Part shown: positions 12,250 to 24,290 of the stretch, in pieces
Position numbering within the stretch: the first letter of the stretch is position 1
Layout: every line of letters starts with the position of its first letter
Assembly (NCBI GenBank): GCA_947034885.2
Contig: OX344758.2
Span: 8,930,501 to 8,994,500 of the forward strand
DNA: 64,000 nucleotides
Source of the DNA: Thuidium tamariscinum
Lineage: Eukaryota; Streptophyta; Bryopsida; Hypnales; Thuidiaceae
Direction of reading: 5' to 3'
Made by a program: the position numbers and the translations under genes
Notes under the pieces: model-generated
What the model was told of the DNA's origin: nothing
Databases searched by the model: none
The model's input: only the letters and a program-made list of their open reading frames with translations

Positions 12250-14367
12250 AATTAGTGAAAAAAATGTTTTTTTATATACAAATCATAAACAAATCAAGTA
12301 TGTTGTATTATTATTAAATTTAGTAAAATGAAGAAAAAAACTAAACATTTAATAATCTTGATTTAATTTTATGATCAACTAATCAAAATGGACTTACATC
12401 CTTTAATTGCACTTTCAATTGTTAAATTTTCAATCCCTAATGGACTAGGGTACATTCTTGAAAAATTGTCAAAAATTGTCACTATATAGGGTACTTGAAA
12501 AAAGTTGTTTAAAAAACTCAATCATACAAATTTGTCCTACATTACTACCATGATTTCTACAAGAATGTGACAAAAAAATTCAAAAACTATGACCACGAAG
12601 ATTAAAAGATTGCAGTGTTTAAAGTTAAATAAATAAGTTTCTTTTATTGCGGTCAATCAACTTTTTCTCTTCTTAGAGTGATTTTTGTACTACCCATGTT
12701 TATTTTTTTGACAATTGCATCCTATATCTTTTTAGCTATATACCACTACTAAATTTCAAAAGTAGATATGGAACTTAATAGAGAATTCTCAAGCTACCAG
12801 AATTACTTGAATTACCCATTCAATCAAGGGATGCTATTATGTGAGCATAGGAGCATTAACCAATAAGCTTAAAAGACTATACACCTAAGTATGTTATAGG
12901 TATCTATATTATTAGAATCTTCCATTATTTCAACATAATTATATTATTAATACCTATATTGTAGGTGTTTATATCATTAGCACTTTCGTTGAATCTAGAA
13001 TATCTATTTAAATATACATATGATCACATCTCACATGTTCAAATTTCACATTTCACAAGTACTAATACTGTTGCTACCCAATTTTCCAAAACTACTCATT
13101 TTTGAAGGTAATATAGTTTTTGATCCATGCACCTGATTGAAGTAACAATATATTTTTATTAAAGATATACATGACACTTACATCTTGTATCAAAAATTTG
13201 TTTGAATGGACCATTGAAAATTGCCTATTTGCATACTCGAATGGTCACTCAATATTTTAGGGATTAAACCAAGGAAAAAACTTCATTTATGATTTTCCAT
13301 TCATGTTAGTGGCTTCATTGTAAACAACTATTTGAGTGAGGTACAATTTGGTTTTTAAAAGTCATTTATTTAATTTATTTATTGAAAAATAGATATGAAA
13401 ATCTCTAAATAATGCCTTAAAAAAAGTGTTTTTATAGAATTGAATCATAGGATTTTATACTTTATTTGTCTGAGATAATGTGGTAAAAATTTCATGAAGT
13501 TTGAACATATAGATTGGAAGATATGAGCATTCAAAGTTGAAAAACATAGATTTTTTAAACACTGTCTTGCAATTTGAGATGACTTTGACTGCCATTTGTT
13601 GAATTTTTTTGCACTATGGACTTTGAATTAAGAAAAAAATTTGTTCAAGAATTGAATTGAAATTCCATAAAAATATTTTTCATTTGAAAATGCTTGATTT
13701 TCATTCCTTAAGAAAAATTATTAAGTAGATGTAAGTCCAAGATTGAAAGAAAAATTAAATTGTTAATAGCTTTAAGATGGAATTGAAACACAATAATTAC
13801 AAATGGTGAGATTGTTCTAGCAATAAAATTTAACCTTATCAAGCAACTTTTTTTAGAAAAAATGTAAAAATTGCATTCAGAAATGATCCTACAATTATTT
13901 TTTCAATAAGATGCTCCAACTGCCCAAAAAACAAGATTGTTAATAACTTTTTTATAACTAATCCAAATGGAATGAATCAAAGATTAACATTTAGAAAAAA
14001 TATAATCTATAAGATGAAAATATTTAAAAATTTAATTTCAATTTTTTGTAAATTTATTTTTCTGCCCACTGAGTTAAAATTTGGGTTTTTTGTGGTATAA
14101 CTTTTGCTTCCATACACCAATTGAAATAAAAATTACATTCCCAAAAATCAAATCAGTTTTCCTATCTTACGTGAAAGTTCCAAAAAAATTTGCTAAAGAT
14201 TGAGATCATTGAAGCCTACCCAAACTCCAAATTGTCCCATGAGGGGACAATGGGCTTTTAGGGTTAAGGAATTTTTGAAAAATGATGGTGAAACTTCATA
14301 ATTTGAGAATTTTGAATCTAATTTTTAGGATGCATTCTAATCATCCTAATCTATTTGTAAACATTAA
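12250..14367. other. AT-rich spacer
   Basis: The first 100-200 bases are probably the 3' UTR of the 1047-codon gene. The rest is AT-rich with many A/T runs. No coding sequence or intact element recognised. Confidence 0.45.
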
Positions 14368-14656
14368 ATTTTTCTTTAGCCCTATAGGATATTGCTTGGG
14401 GATTGTTCCCCAAAATTGTTTCCTACGCAGTGCACCAATAATTGTTGATCTGAATTTTTGATTTTAAATAGATAAATTATATATATATATATATACATAT
14501 ATAGTCAAAATAATTAGGAAGGTCAAAATCATTAGTATTATTTGACGTGGCGGTCTCTTAGCCATGTTAGACTACCTACATGGCAAAGTTTCCAAAGTTC
14601 CCAGTGTGTTCCCATAGCTTAAGAACCTTTAGTCTTCTAAATGCCCCTTAGAAAAC
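14368..14656. mobile_element. Foldback-type non-autonomous element, copy 1 (degenerate)
   Basis: Recognised by comparison with copies at 15.6 and 34.4 kb. Shared blocks in the same order are a left block ending in TTGTTCCCCAAA, a central GACGTGGCGGTCTC block, and a right block with GTTCCCAGTGTGTTCCCA followed by a TTAGTCTTCT stretch. The end repeats are weak here. Contains a (TA)n run at about 14479-14500. No coding capacity. Confidence 0.55.
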
Positions 14657-15583
14657 CTAATGGCTTTGTTTATATTCATTCCATTAAAGATTGCAAAAGT
14701 TAAATTGATACTCCTATTCAAAAACATTTGAACCATTCAATTCCAAATAATGAGGTGAAAGTTATGAAGAGTTTTAATTTGTGTGTACTAAAAGTGGAAA
14801 AAGCATGTAAATTGATTATTGAGCTTAATATCATCAAATTTTCAAATCAAAACCAAAAAAAGTGTAATAATGAATCACAAGAACATTCTTACCATTAGAA
14901 TCAACAATTCTCAATGTATGGTAAAAGTTATTTTTGGTTTAAATTCACATTATGTGCCTACAAATAATAGCACAATAAAGTAGATGGAGTTTAGAATTCT
15001 CATCTTATAATAGAAAATTTAAAAACTGGAAGTCTTTTCCTTTTCAAAAATTATTATGAATACAAATTAGGTTATTATTTACACCCAAAAACTTTGTGAG
15101 TTGGAGACCAAAAAAATGGAGTGGTTTGATTGAATGATATGTACCAATCCAAAGTTCCAATCAAAACTATCCATTTATTTGGACTTCAACCCAAAGTGTT
15201 TTTAGGTTTAAACAAACCCTTAGTTAAATTTTAGTTTGATTGGTTAGGATTATGTGATTTTCAATGTACTCAAAAGATGAAATACTTTAATCATATCATT
15301 CATAAAAATATTTATATTCATTTGTTTTTTTTATTAAAAATTAAATGCTTTATGAAATGAAGATGGTAAATGCATGCAGTGATGCAACTTTGGGCATGTC
15401 AATTGTCAAACATCTCATTAGTTTACCCAATCACAAGACTAAATTTTTGCATCAAAATTTTTATAAATTTAAATTTTTTGATAGGTATAAAAGTATATAA
15501 TAAAAATGAAAACCTCAATTTAAAAAATCTCTCTATATATAGATGATATGTCCAAATTGTGCTTTACAATATTTATATTGCAT
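14657..15583. other. AT-rich spacer
   Basis: No gene or recognisable element. Confidence 0.4.
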
Positions 15584-15862
15584 TTTGAGGGCTCCAAAGG
15601 GCCGTTTCGGGCATGTTCCCGAAACTGATTTGGGAACGGCTGGCTGTGGTCAAGCGAGCATTTCTCAAAAAATAAAATAAAAATAAAAATAAAAATTAGG
15701 GTCCTAAAATATGAAAAACAATTTTTAAAAAATTCAAAAAAAGAAGAGTTGATGATGTGGCACGGCGGTCTCGACCATGTAGGATTCCTGCAAAACTGCG
15801 TTCCCGCAGCAGATTACATAATTTCGGGCTGTGGGAACTTGTGGGCTCCTAGAGCCCTCAAA
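15584..15862. mobile_element. Foldback-type non-autonomous element, copy 2
   Basis: It is bounded by an 11-bp perfect inverted repeat, TTTGAGGGCTC and GAGCCCTCAAA. It carries the family blocks GGGCCGTTTCGGGCATG, TTCCCGAAA, a GTGGCACGGCGGTCTC block and GTGGGAACTTGTGGG. Markedly more GC-rich than its flanks. A short open frame running from 15749 to just beyond the element is fortuitous. Confidence 0.65.
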
Positions 15863-18130
15863 TCTCTCCTAATGGCATCCAAAATATTAATAAAACACCT
15901 ATACAATTCTATTCATAGTTTTAATTTTAAAAAGTAATGATCACCAAGGCATATAAAGATTATGTTACTCACATCATATGTTTAAGAAATTTTAACTTGT
16001 CCAATTGACTCTTGAAGTAGTCCAAATTTGCAAGATTGTGACCAATTTTCTTAAAGGACAATCTCTGTTGTGATGTTGCCAATCATGTTTTTTTATTTAA
16101 TTAGCTAATGGTTCTTCCTTTTAGAATCAAAGAACGTGATTGGTAATACCACTAGGGGGTTTGTTTTCCCCTCCAAAACAACACAATTTGAATAATGTGA
16201 GATAAGATACAACTTTTATAATGATTCAATGATGTTTAGAAAAATTTGAAAAACATGACCATTGCATCACATCTCTATAGTTGAATTTATGACTACAATA
16301 TCCAATATTTATCAATAATATTTTTAATCCAGAAATTAAAAATTTCTTCTAAAATAGATTATAGATTGATTTTCTTTAATTTTTCATGAGTTCTTTCTTC
16401 TAAATTAAGAACTTTCAATTTACTTAATTATTCAAGTTGTTTCTAGGACTAAATCTTGCATTAATAAAGTCACTATTTGAAGTGAAATATACTAACAATA
16501 ATGTTTTGAAAGGATTTTGTTACGAATACAATACTTATTCATCCAATGACACAAATATTTGAAAAGCAATATGTATGATCCCGTGTAGTTATTATTATTT
16601 TTAAATAAAAAAATTGTGTTAATCAAAATTGTGTTTAGGGTTGTTGTTTTGGCTTTCATTATCTACAAAATTAGAGTCTTCATAACTTTCATCTCATAAG
16701 TTGAAGTTAAATGGTTCAAAGGTATTTGTATAGGCATCAATGTAACAAACTAAATAAAATAAATTAATCTATTTCTGGAACATATTTTTAGCTACCTTCT
16801 TTGACATAGAAATTTTTTAAAACCTTATAACATTTGCAATGGCTTACCCAAGTCATATGCAATGAAGCTAAGGTTGTCCCAAAATTTTCCCAAAAAAAAC
16901 CAAAGTATGAAGTCCATAGAGCCTATCTAAGGTTTCAAAAAGCTCCAAGTGGACTCCATAGACAATAAGACATTTATGTGTTAAAGCAATAAGATGAATC
17001 TTGAAAAATGGTGTAGTCGACATTCTACATAAAAGCCATTACAACATTACTCTAATATTGCAAAATCATAGCACAAGGTATAAAATGGATATTAACATTC
17101 TAGATTATGAATAAGACAACTAGGGAATGCAACTTGTTTATGACAATAGCCCCATTTGTACAATATTGGGTGACCTATTTTTGTGAATGAAAGATATATG
17201 ATGTAGTTTAGGTACTTCATTGTTATCTGACAAATAATGCATTGCTAACTTTTAATAACACCTTCTAGTTTTGTACTTCTCAAAAATAAATTTACCTATA
17301 ATAAAATCACCTAAAAGTGTCAATATAAACAATTCAACATACTTTAGATGGAGGCACCTTTCTTAAAAATGATATTCTTACAATACTAGCAATTAAAATT
17401 CATGAGTTTTTTGGATATGGCATATAATTTCTATGAATTTTCAAAGTGAAAGCTCCCAAGACCACTAGAACCATGTTATAGTTGGATTTATAACCAAAAT
17501 CCCACAAAAACATTAGTCAACTAATTGTAGTTCAAAAAGGGGATTGTTTAATGATACTTTTCAAAGACACTTAAAATGAGAGTCTATAAACAAAGGAAAA
17601 TCTACTATGCATGAATGCCTTCAAGGATGGTTTTGGGTATTTTTACCTTAAACATCAAGAGCAAGTTGGACTAAAATCAACACTTCCTCAATTCTTACTA
17701 ATTCCAAACTTGATGAAAAAATTAGCAAAAAATAGTAATCTTCACTATTTCTATTCCCTAACTATAAAAAACTACCCACCTTTACACCATCACTCTATCA
17801 AATGTATGCCAAGTATTTTAGCATTGTTAGAAATAGGTGATATACCTTACACATAACCATAACCTCCATAAATTCTTGCATAAAATGCAAATGACTTGGA
17901 CACATACAATATTAAATTACACCTATAATCAACACTTGGAAACTTGTAATTTATTCACACAAAATTAAAAAGAATACAAATTAAGAAGTTCTCAATTCCT
18001 GTCCAATTGCCAACAAGAATTAAGGCAGTCTTACTAATAGTAGGAAATCACGCTCAAATGCTTATTTGGAGGCTTTAAGCCATGATTTCAGAAGTGACTA
18101 ACATGATGAACGTCTTCACAGTTTCAATGA
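15863..18130. other. AT-rich spacer
   Basis: No supported gene. An 81-codon frame at 17611-17856 has no family resemblance and was left out. The right end is probably the 3' UTR of the minus-strand PhyH-like gene. Confidence 0.45.
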
Positions 18131-21100
18131 TTAGTGGCATAGAGATTCACAGGTGTTCCAGCTTTCCTGTAATACATCAGAATCAGTTGGATATCGCAAG
18201 CACAACTGCTCCAACTTGCAACGCTGTTTCATCATCTCCATCACTCCTGGAATTTCTTGCTCCCTTCCTCGTCCCTGATACAGTATGCCCGTGTGGATGT
18301 CAACAACCAACATAAATATAATAAAAAAACATAGAACTGCCAAAATGTGTTTAAGCAGATAGCTGAGCTCCTCAACATATTACTCCCTCCATCCTGAAAT
18401 GATTGTCCACTTTGAATGTCATGTTTTTAAGGTTGTTTTGAGTAGGTCAAAAAAATACTTCCTTGTGACTAATTTAATTTAGATTGCAAAGAACACATGC
18501 AATGATCTTCATTGATTCTAGTGATATGAAATTTGGAACCTTTCTTCATTATGTTTTTCACAATATGATCAATGAAATTGTCTAAACAAAACCCAACAAA
18601 ATTGTAGACAAATTATATTGAAAACAATCATTTCGGGATGGAGTAAGAGCACTCACCATGAGTTCCAGACACCTCATGAGTTCAGCATATGCAATGGGCC
18701 ATCCAGGAGCAATCTGTCATGCAGTTTAGCAATATGGACGTTAGAATCATCTCTGCTGCAGCATGGAATCAACCCGAGTTTGTTTCTCATCTTCAGTATT
18801 AGAGCTCAGCAATGTTGCCATTTTCACCAAAAAAATCAGTTCTAGTTATGAAAGGAAGAGCGCTGACAGAACTTAGCTACAACTTCAGCAGTAGAAGTAA
18901 GACTTAGGGGAAAGAAATCACAGATAAAATAAAATAAATGTTTTAGTGAAATGATAGAAAAAGGAGGTAGAATACTTCAGGAAAAAAAAATCCGCATATG
19001 ACTCTAGGATGGGCTACCTCAATGGCTCGTAGCAGGAACCTCTCACCATCTTCCAGCGTGCACTTTCGACCTGCTCGTCCACCCAGTTGGCCTGCTGGGG
19101 CACTCTTCATACAACACCGACCTGCCTGAGGGACACACTTTCTAGTTCCGTAAGGCTTTCTCAAGAATTTCAAACAAATCCCGAAGCTCCATAAACTTGA
19201 AAAATAATATTGAAGAGTAGAAGTTAGAATCTAACAGAACCACACAGCTTGTCATCTCATCCCTATTGACATGAAGTTGGTACAAATTTTAGCTAATTTT
19301 TTCAAGTCTGGTATTTCAAACCGTGCAATCTAAAGTGACCCCGAGAGGCAGCTCGTGAGCCGACTACAATCCAAAGTCAATTTGGGCGGAGTTTGCACCT
19401 GAAGAGCAGTCCAGTAACAAGTTGGGCGTAGTCCTGCTCGCCGCAGCAGCATACTCAGTCCATTACTCCATCGCCCATCTGAAAATATACAATGGTCAAT
19501 ACCTGGTTAAATATACACTGCTTTTATGTTTTGAGTAAGAAGAGAAAAAAAAACTCAAACCAATTTGACATCCCTACCTTGCATAAATTGGACGGCAGAG
19601 ATTCGGAGGCGCCAAGCCAGAAGATCTCGAGGTGCGATTCGAGTACTAAGACTAGTCGCTAGACTCTCTCCGCCTGTAGGCAGGCCTGTCATAGTATCTT
19701 GCCAGCCTCCAAGTTGTGCCTTTCCCTCTTCAGTCTGCAGCTGCATCATCTCCTCCTCAACAAAACTAGTTTGATCCGACAGGATATTTGCCATTGAGAC
19801 CCACCCACTCCACATGTGCTCAACTCTGCACTTCTGGAAACGATTCCAACTTCTTACAATATTTTCCAACACAAGCTATCATATCCACAAAAGCAACCCC
19901 TTCACTACTAATCAGAAACTGAATTCATTAAAACTGTACGAAACTTTTGAAAAGTGCACATGAAGTAAAAATTCTTATCAAGAGGGTTAAGCACAAATTT
20001 GATCATCAAAAGTACTGCGAAAAAGGGTGGACGGTTGTCTACCCTCGTGAGATCTAATTACCATGTTAGAAGCCCAATGGATGCAAAGTTTAAGGCTGTG
20101 TAGGTAGAATGGGATAAGATGGTAGAAATAGTGCACATGGACTTAGATCAATACTTTACTTTTCTGATTTACATGACACCAAATGCTACAGAAATCATCG
20201 CTAAGAACCGATTTCAACCTTGATTTGACTTGACTTAAAGTTGCGTCCCCTAGTTTGAACACAAGCAATCGCGCTGAAGACGAGGAGACGTTGGGTGCAA
20301 CAGTGTATGCCAGCAACGAGTGGAGTAATGCCATATCTCCACACTCGAGTCTCACCTGCATCACAACATACAACTTATAAGAATATCAAAGACAACGTAG
20401 ACATTACACTTCCATTAGAAAGCAAGAATAGTCCAATTGGTCTCGGTTCGAACTACCTCAAGATCGTTTTAAACAAATGAATTTTAGCTCCACTACAAAA
20501 CTGGAATTCCCTTCTCCGTTCAAAGTTTAGAAGAAGGTCCAGCGACAGTACCTCCACGGGAGCCGCAGCAGGCACGTCACAAGGTTGTGGAAACCACACT
20601 TGGTCGGAAGTAGAATTTGCAATCCTGTCATCCATAATCCAATGACTTCTGGGAAACACTGCTACTTCCCCGCAGAACATCTTAGCAGTCCTATCTGCCC
20701 TGGACCCAACCTTCATAGAATTAGTCATCAGCTGCTCTTCCTAACCCTGCAAGTACCGATTTGGGCCTCATATTCTTTTAGCAAGTTTTAGGCCCTACGA
20801 GGACTTTTTTCTCGTTCAAATTTATTAATTTATTGCCCAATACGGGCAACACTCTTCACTGATTCTGGTGATATAACATATGGTCTCTTCTATTGATTTT
20901 TCACAACATGATGAGTTAAATTATTCAATTTCAAACCACGAATCCATGGCCGTTCAACTGCCATCATCCACACATTGGATGCAGATAAGTAGAAGAATAG
21001 AGGTCGTCTCATAATTTCTTTACACCGATAGGCTTGGCCTGAGCACGAACCTGCGAGAGACACAAGAAGAGTTGCACTCCAAGGCGGCCTCTGCAAATCT

Positions 21101-21931
21101 TCACCCTCCAAGCCAGCTATCTAACACCCATCATCATGCCCTCGTTAGATTCTGCCACAAAATTGGCATTCATACTTGGTTAGGGTCAATTTATGTTACA
21201 AGCTCAAGAATACACCTCGACCTCGTAACACCTGTAAAATGGTTAATTCAGAGAGAGCTCTCAGGTTTAGGGTTTCAAAGCATCAGTGGAAATGCACCTG
21301 CCAGGAATGGTGCCAATAGGGTTCAGGCGAAGTGTTGGCATCAGTGCAACGATGTCCTGGTGCGTGCAGCCATTGCCATGGCTGAGAATGGACATCAATG
21401 GGATCCATTAAAAACGATCTTAGAAAACTCTCTTGCGCTTGACCCACCACGAATTCATCAACCTCTTCCATCTCCGCCTTGCTCCACATTCCCGGGAAAA
21501 TGGCATATCCATCCTCGAAAATCTGCTTCCTCTTCCTCTCCAATTCATTCCGAGCCAACCCTAAACTTGCGTAACACCACCAATTATATGTATTACCCTA
21601 AACCCTAACCCTAATCCTAAACAGCAACGACAACTACAACAACAAAAATGACAAACGATGTTCCAGAATTGAATTCCAATACAAGCTTTCGTAAATCCCA
21701 TACGAGTGAGTGACCGCACATACCAGATTGATGACCAGAGCTCGCTGAACACACGATCACTGCGTTACACGAGTCACGAGCTCGTAATCCAAAAATTCTC
21801 CGAGCACCCTCATTCCTCTGAAGAGAACATTTCAATGGCAAGAATCTATAGGAAGTGTTGTGCGGCGAGTTCGTAGCAATACTACTAGCATTGTGTAGAG
21901 AGCGGCAGCAGAGCGGCGATTGATTCATCAT
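18131..21931 (-). CDS. PhyH-like (phytanoyl-CoA dioxygenase fold) protein with transit-like N-terminus and TPR-like tail
   Basis: Nine exons join in phase on the minus strand: 21931-21724, 21560-21298, 20731-20552, 20355-20173, 19833-19578, 19478-19399, 19125-19018, 18713-18657 and 18274-18131 (stop TAA), giving 492 residues. Residues 1-65 are Ser/Asn/Arg-rich and end VIVCSASSG, like a plastid transit peptide. PhyH resemblance: DGYAIFPGMWSKAEMEEV (86-103), GEVAVFPRSHW (178-188), and GDMALLHS (223-230) followed by APNVSSSSARLLVF (237-250). In that last block the second iron-ligand His of the family is Tyr234, while the 2-oxoglutarate Arg (246) is kept. No clear HxD was found in frame. The end (about 416-446, FLLRAIEIAPGWPIAYAEL) resembles a TPR helix pair. 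PhyH enzymes hydroxylate substrates with Fe(II) and 2-oxoglutarate; this one may be non-catalytic. The join between exons 2 and 3 is the least certain part, and a missed exon there could hold the HxD. Confidence 0.72.
18383..18643. mobile_element. Stowaway-like MITE in the last intron of the PhyH-like gene
   Basis: The left end CTCCCTCCATCCTGAAATGA and the inverted right end (CATTTCGGGATGGAG read on the + strand) match the Stowaway terminal pattern. It is flanked by a TA on each side (18381-18382 and 18644-18645), the expected Tc1/mariner target duplication. It is 261 bp, non-coding, and lies inside the 382-nt intron between exons 8 and 9. Confidence 0.88.
21595..21622 (-). repeat. Telomere-type (TTTAGGG)n short array in intron 1 of the PhyH-like gene
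   Basis: On the + strand it reads as about four CCCTAAA-type units, one diverged to CCTAATC. On the gene strand it is TTTAGGG. A further TTTAGGG lies directly at the 3' splice site of intron 1, so the acceptor AG (GTTTAG then GG) is built from a telomere-type unit. Confidence 0.8.
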
Positions 21932-22898
21932 CTTGGCAGACTATCGAAGTCACGAAATCATGAGTACATTTTCTGTTGCCTTCAGTTCCTCGAAGCCACG
22001 AAGACCAGATCTTTTCTATAGATAATTCTAGGCATTGCTAGAAGAGAATTCCCGCAAATGAGACATCGGCATGTGGCCGAAAAGCGAGTTCATTTTCTTA
22101 CCGACTAATGAATTCTTCTTGGTTCTGCGAGTCCAGCATGAATGAGTACAGTCAGCTTAGCTGAAATGGGTAATTTCTCACTTCATGAGAATAATCCAGC
22201 GATCTTTTTGCCGTAGACAATGTCCATTCGAACATCCGACGTGGACAAGGGCTTGGGATCTGAGTGGCCATCTGTCTGATTCCCCAATATGTTGGGAGCT
22301 GATAGAGGGTAGCATGCATGTAGTTTTACCGGTAATGCATTGGATTTCCGATCCCTAGAGTCTGGAATTTTATATTATAATGAGTGATCAAACGTGAAGA
22401 TTGTAAATTTGTGGGGATTTTCTGCATTGTGATTAAATTAGAGTTTGAAATTAGGACTAATGTTGTTTTGGTCGGGAATTTCTAATCCCTCTCATTGTTT
22501 GTGACAGTACCCAGATGCTTAGGGTTTTCATTTGGTGAGAAGATATTAAGGAGAGAGTGAGCATCTGCTGCAGGGCGTTTGACAATTGTTTAACATTGTG
22601 TTGCGTTTGTTGTTTTGAGCAGGAGTCTCCTCGCTCAGGCAAGCATCCTTACAAACCGAATAAGTTAGTCACCTCCAGCAGCGAAATCTCATCCACCGGA
22701 AACCGCGGCTACGGTATACTGTATCAAGGTTTCCATCAGCCAGAGAAAGTTCCTGAAAATGCGTAAATGAGGAAGTACCTGTAATTCCAGAGCGGGTCAA
22801 CTTTGTTACGTTTAACGCACTTGCTCTGCCGGCTCCCCGAACTTCTCAGTGGGTTCCCTCCGACTTTTGTGTGAGAGTTCGGTGAAGAAGACGGCATC
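21932..22898. other. Promoter side of the PhyH-like gene; nothing else assigned
   Basis: This is the first part of the divergent spacer. A frame at 22557-22766 reads through a good acceptor-like site (TTTTGAGCAG near 22622) into a Ser/Lys-rich segment and could be an untranslated or coding exon of an unrecognised transcript. No family resemblance, so it is not called as a gene. Confidence 0.3.
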
Positions 22899-23284
22899 AT
22901 TAGGCCCGCGCACATGAAGCTCCGTGAGGGCTCCGTCTGATCTCCCACGGCCTGAGGTGGGCCCCCACCCCGCACGACCCACGGCGAGCGCTCCGGCCCT
23001 TTCTCCCACGGCGCTTGTAAAAACAAACTCGGAAATCAACTCCTGCGGCTGCGGAGGGAGACGAAAGAGAGAGGCGTGGTGCCGTCCGCGGTTCGACAGC
23101 CTTGCTTTTGACTCTTTTCGATTCACCCCGCGGGCAAAACTGTGGCGTAAACAAACGGTGAGGGCTCAGACCCCACGTTTGGTGAGCTCTGCGTCGTGAG
23201 GGCTGGGTTGAGCTAACCCGCACTTCCGCGCCCTCATATTCGACGTCGCACGCCCTCCGTTGGCCTCATGTGCGCGGGCCTAAT
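22899..23284. mobile_element. GC-rich element bounded by a 19-bp perfect inverted repeat
   Basis: The left end ATTAGGCCCGCGCACATGA is the exact reverse complement of the right end at 23266-23284. The inside is GC-rich, unlike nearly all other spacer DNA here. It carries GTGAGGGCT or its complement several times, which makes further internal inverted matches. It could be a MITE-like foldback element or a structured promoter island of the Mpv17 gene. Open frames on both strands inside it are by-products of the GC content. Confidence 0.55.
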
Positions 23285-24290
23285 ATTCATTACAGTGCAG
23301 TTGGCCAACGCCGTGTGGCTTGGGCAGAGTGTTTCTCGAACATCTCGGGCTATTGGCGTCAGCTTGGAACACATTTTACACCCCAGACCGATTTTACCCT
23401 AGTCTGAGGAATCACTTGTGTGATCCGGATGCCATTTGAAGGTACGACAGCTCAAGCTTGCTCCTCCTGACCTTTAGAGCGATGGCGTGAAAGATTTGGA
23501 ATAGCTTTAGTAGTGCAGCGTCTGGAACAATTGTGTTTTGAATTTTCTTGCTGCAGCCAAGTCTTAGAGCTTTTTGGCTTCTTTATTCGGGGATTGTTTT
23601 CTTCCTTTGTCCGTTCTTTAGGATTTTGATCAAATCAATTTCCTCTGGCGTATGAGAGCTGTGAAACAGTAGTATGGAACATTCAAGCGGCTCGAAATTG
23701 CGTCGGTGCTGGAGTCTCCAAAAACCTTCGTCGGAGTAGCACAATGGCGAGAGTCTGAGACATCAGATCAATGGCGAAAGAAGTTTAGAATAGGATCCAC
23801 AGTGCAGCTTTTGGAATTCATACCTCTCGTTCTCTGTGCATTTTTTAGAACCTGAAGTTGTCATTCTCGTATTCCAGCTTGATAAGTCCAGAATTCCTAA
23901 TGATTAAGATTATGTGACGTGATTTGATTAAGCTTTTTACCTTATCTAGCATTGCTGCTCTCGGATATGGCTACTATGGCTGAACTTCAATTTTAGTATG
24001 AAGCACTGAAAGATGAGCAGGGTGCTAATTTATCTGCAATTATTAAAGTTTATTCATGTTATAGCTGAACCTGGCCTATTATATAGGTTAAAGATATCTC
24101 TTAGTACCTTTCTTACATACTTTACGTGCTTCATGAGAAGGCGGAGAGCAGCAGAGAGCAGCGGTGTCGGACAGTTCCGGTTCAGGGGGGAAGGTCAGCT
24201 TCGCCACCCCCGCTGGCGCACGAGCGACGAGATTCATCCCAGCCAACAGATTCGGCTGTGCCGCTTCTACTCGTCATTTCACAACCCACC
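23285..24290. other. Promoter and 5' leader of the Mpv17/PMP22 gene
   Basis: No coding sequence recognised. The leader just before the start codon is GC-rich and the start sits in CCACCATGGAG, a good initiation context. A frame that opens upstream (24126) begins with GTG, so 24291 is the first in-frame ATG. Confidence 0.4.

Noticed and set aside
15749-15937. 62-codon + frame starting MMMWHGG
   Set aside because: Begins inside foldback element copy 2 and runs out of it; no conservation in the other copies.
17611-17856. 81-codon + frame in AT-rich spacer
   Set aside because: No family resemblance, low-complexity Leu/His-rich content and no neighbouring exon signals.
18674-18850. Alternative terminal exon of the PhyH-like gene ending KLHDRLLLDGPLHMLNS then stop
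   Set aside because: No clean phase-0 acceptor. The 57-nt exon at 18657-18713 has a good acceptor, a consensus GTGAGT donor, correct phase on both sides and completes a TPR-like helix pair with the next exon.
20890-21111. Candidate extra exon of the PhyH-like gene after a strong acceptor (CTCTCGCAG)
   Set aside because: Its long open frame needs phase 1 while the preceding exon ends in phase 0, and the phase-0 reading hits a stop after 13 codons. It is kept as the main doubt about that gene model.
21072-21608. 178-codon open frame on the + strand
   Set aside because: It lies opposite exon 2 of the minus-strand PhyH-like gene, whose exons show splice sites, phase agreement and family motifs. 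The + frame has none.
22812-23223. Several overlapping frames on both strands
   Set aside because: They lie in or beside the GC-rich block, where stops are rare by composition. No start context, splice logic or family resemblance.
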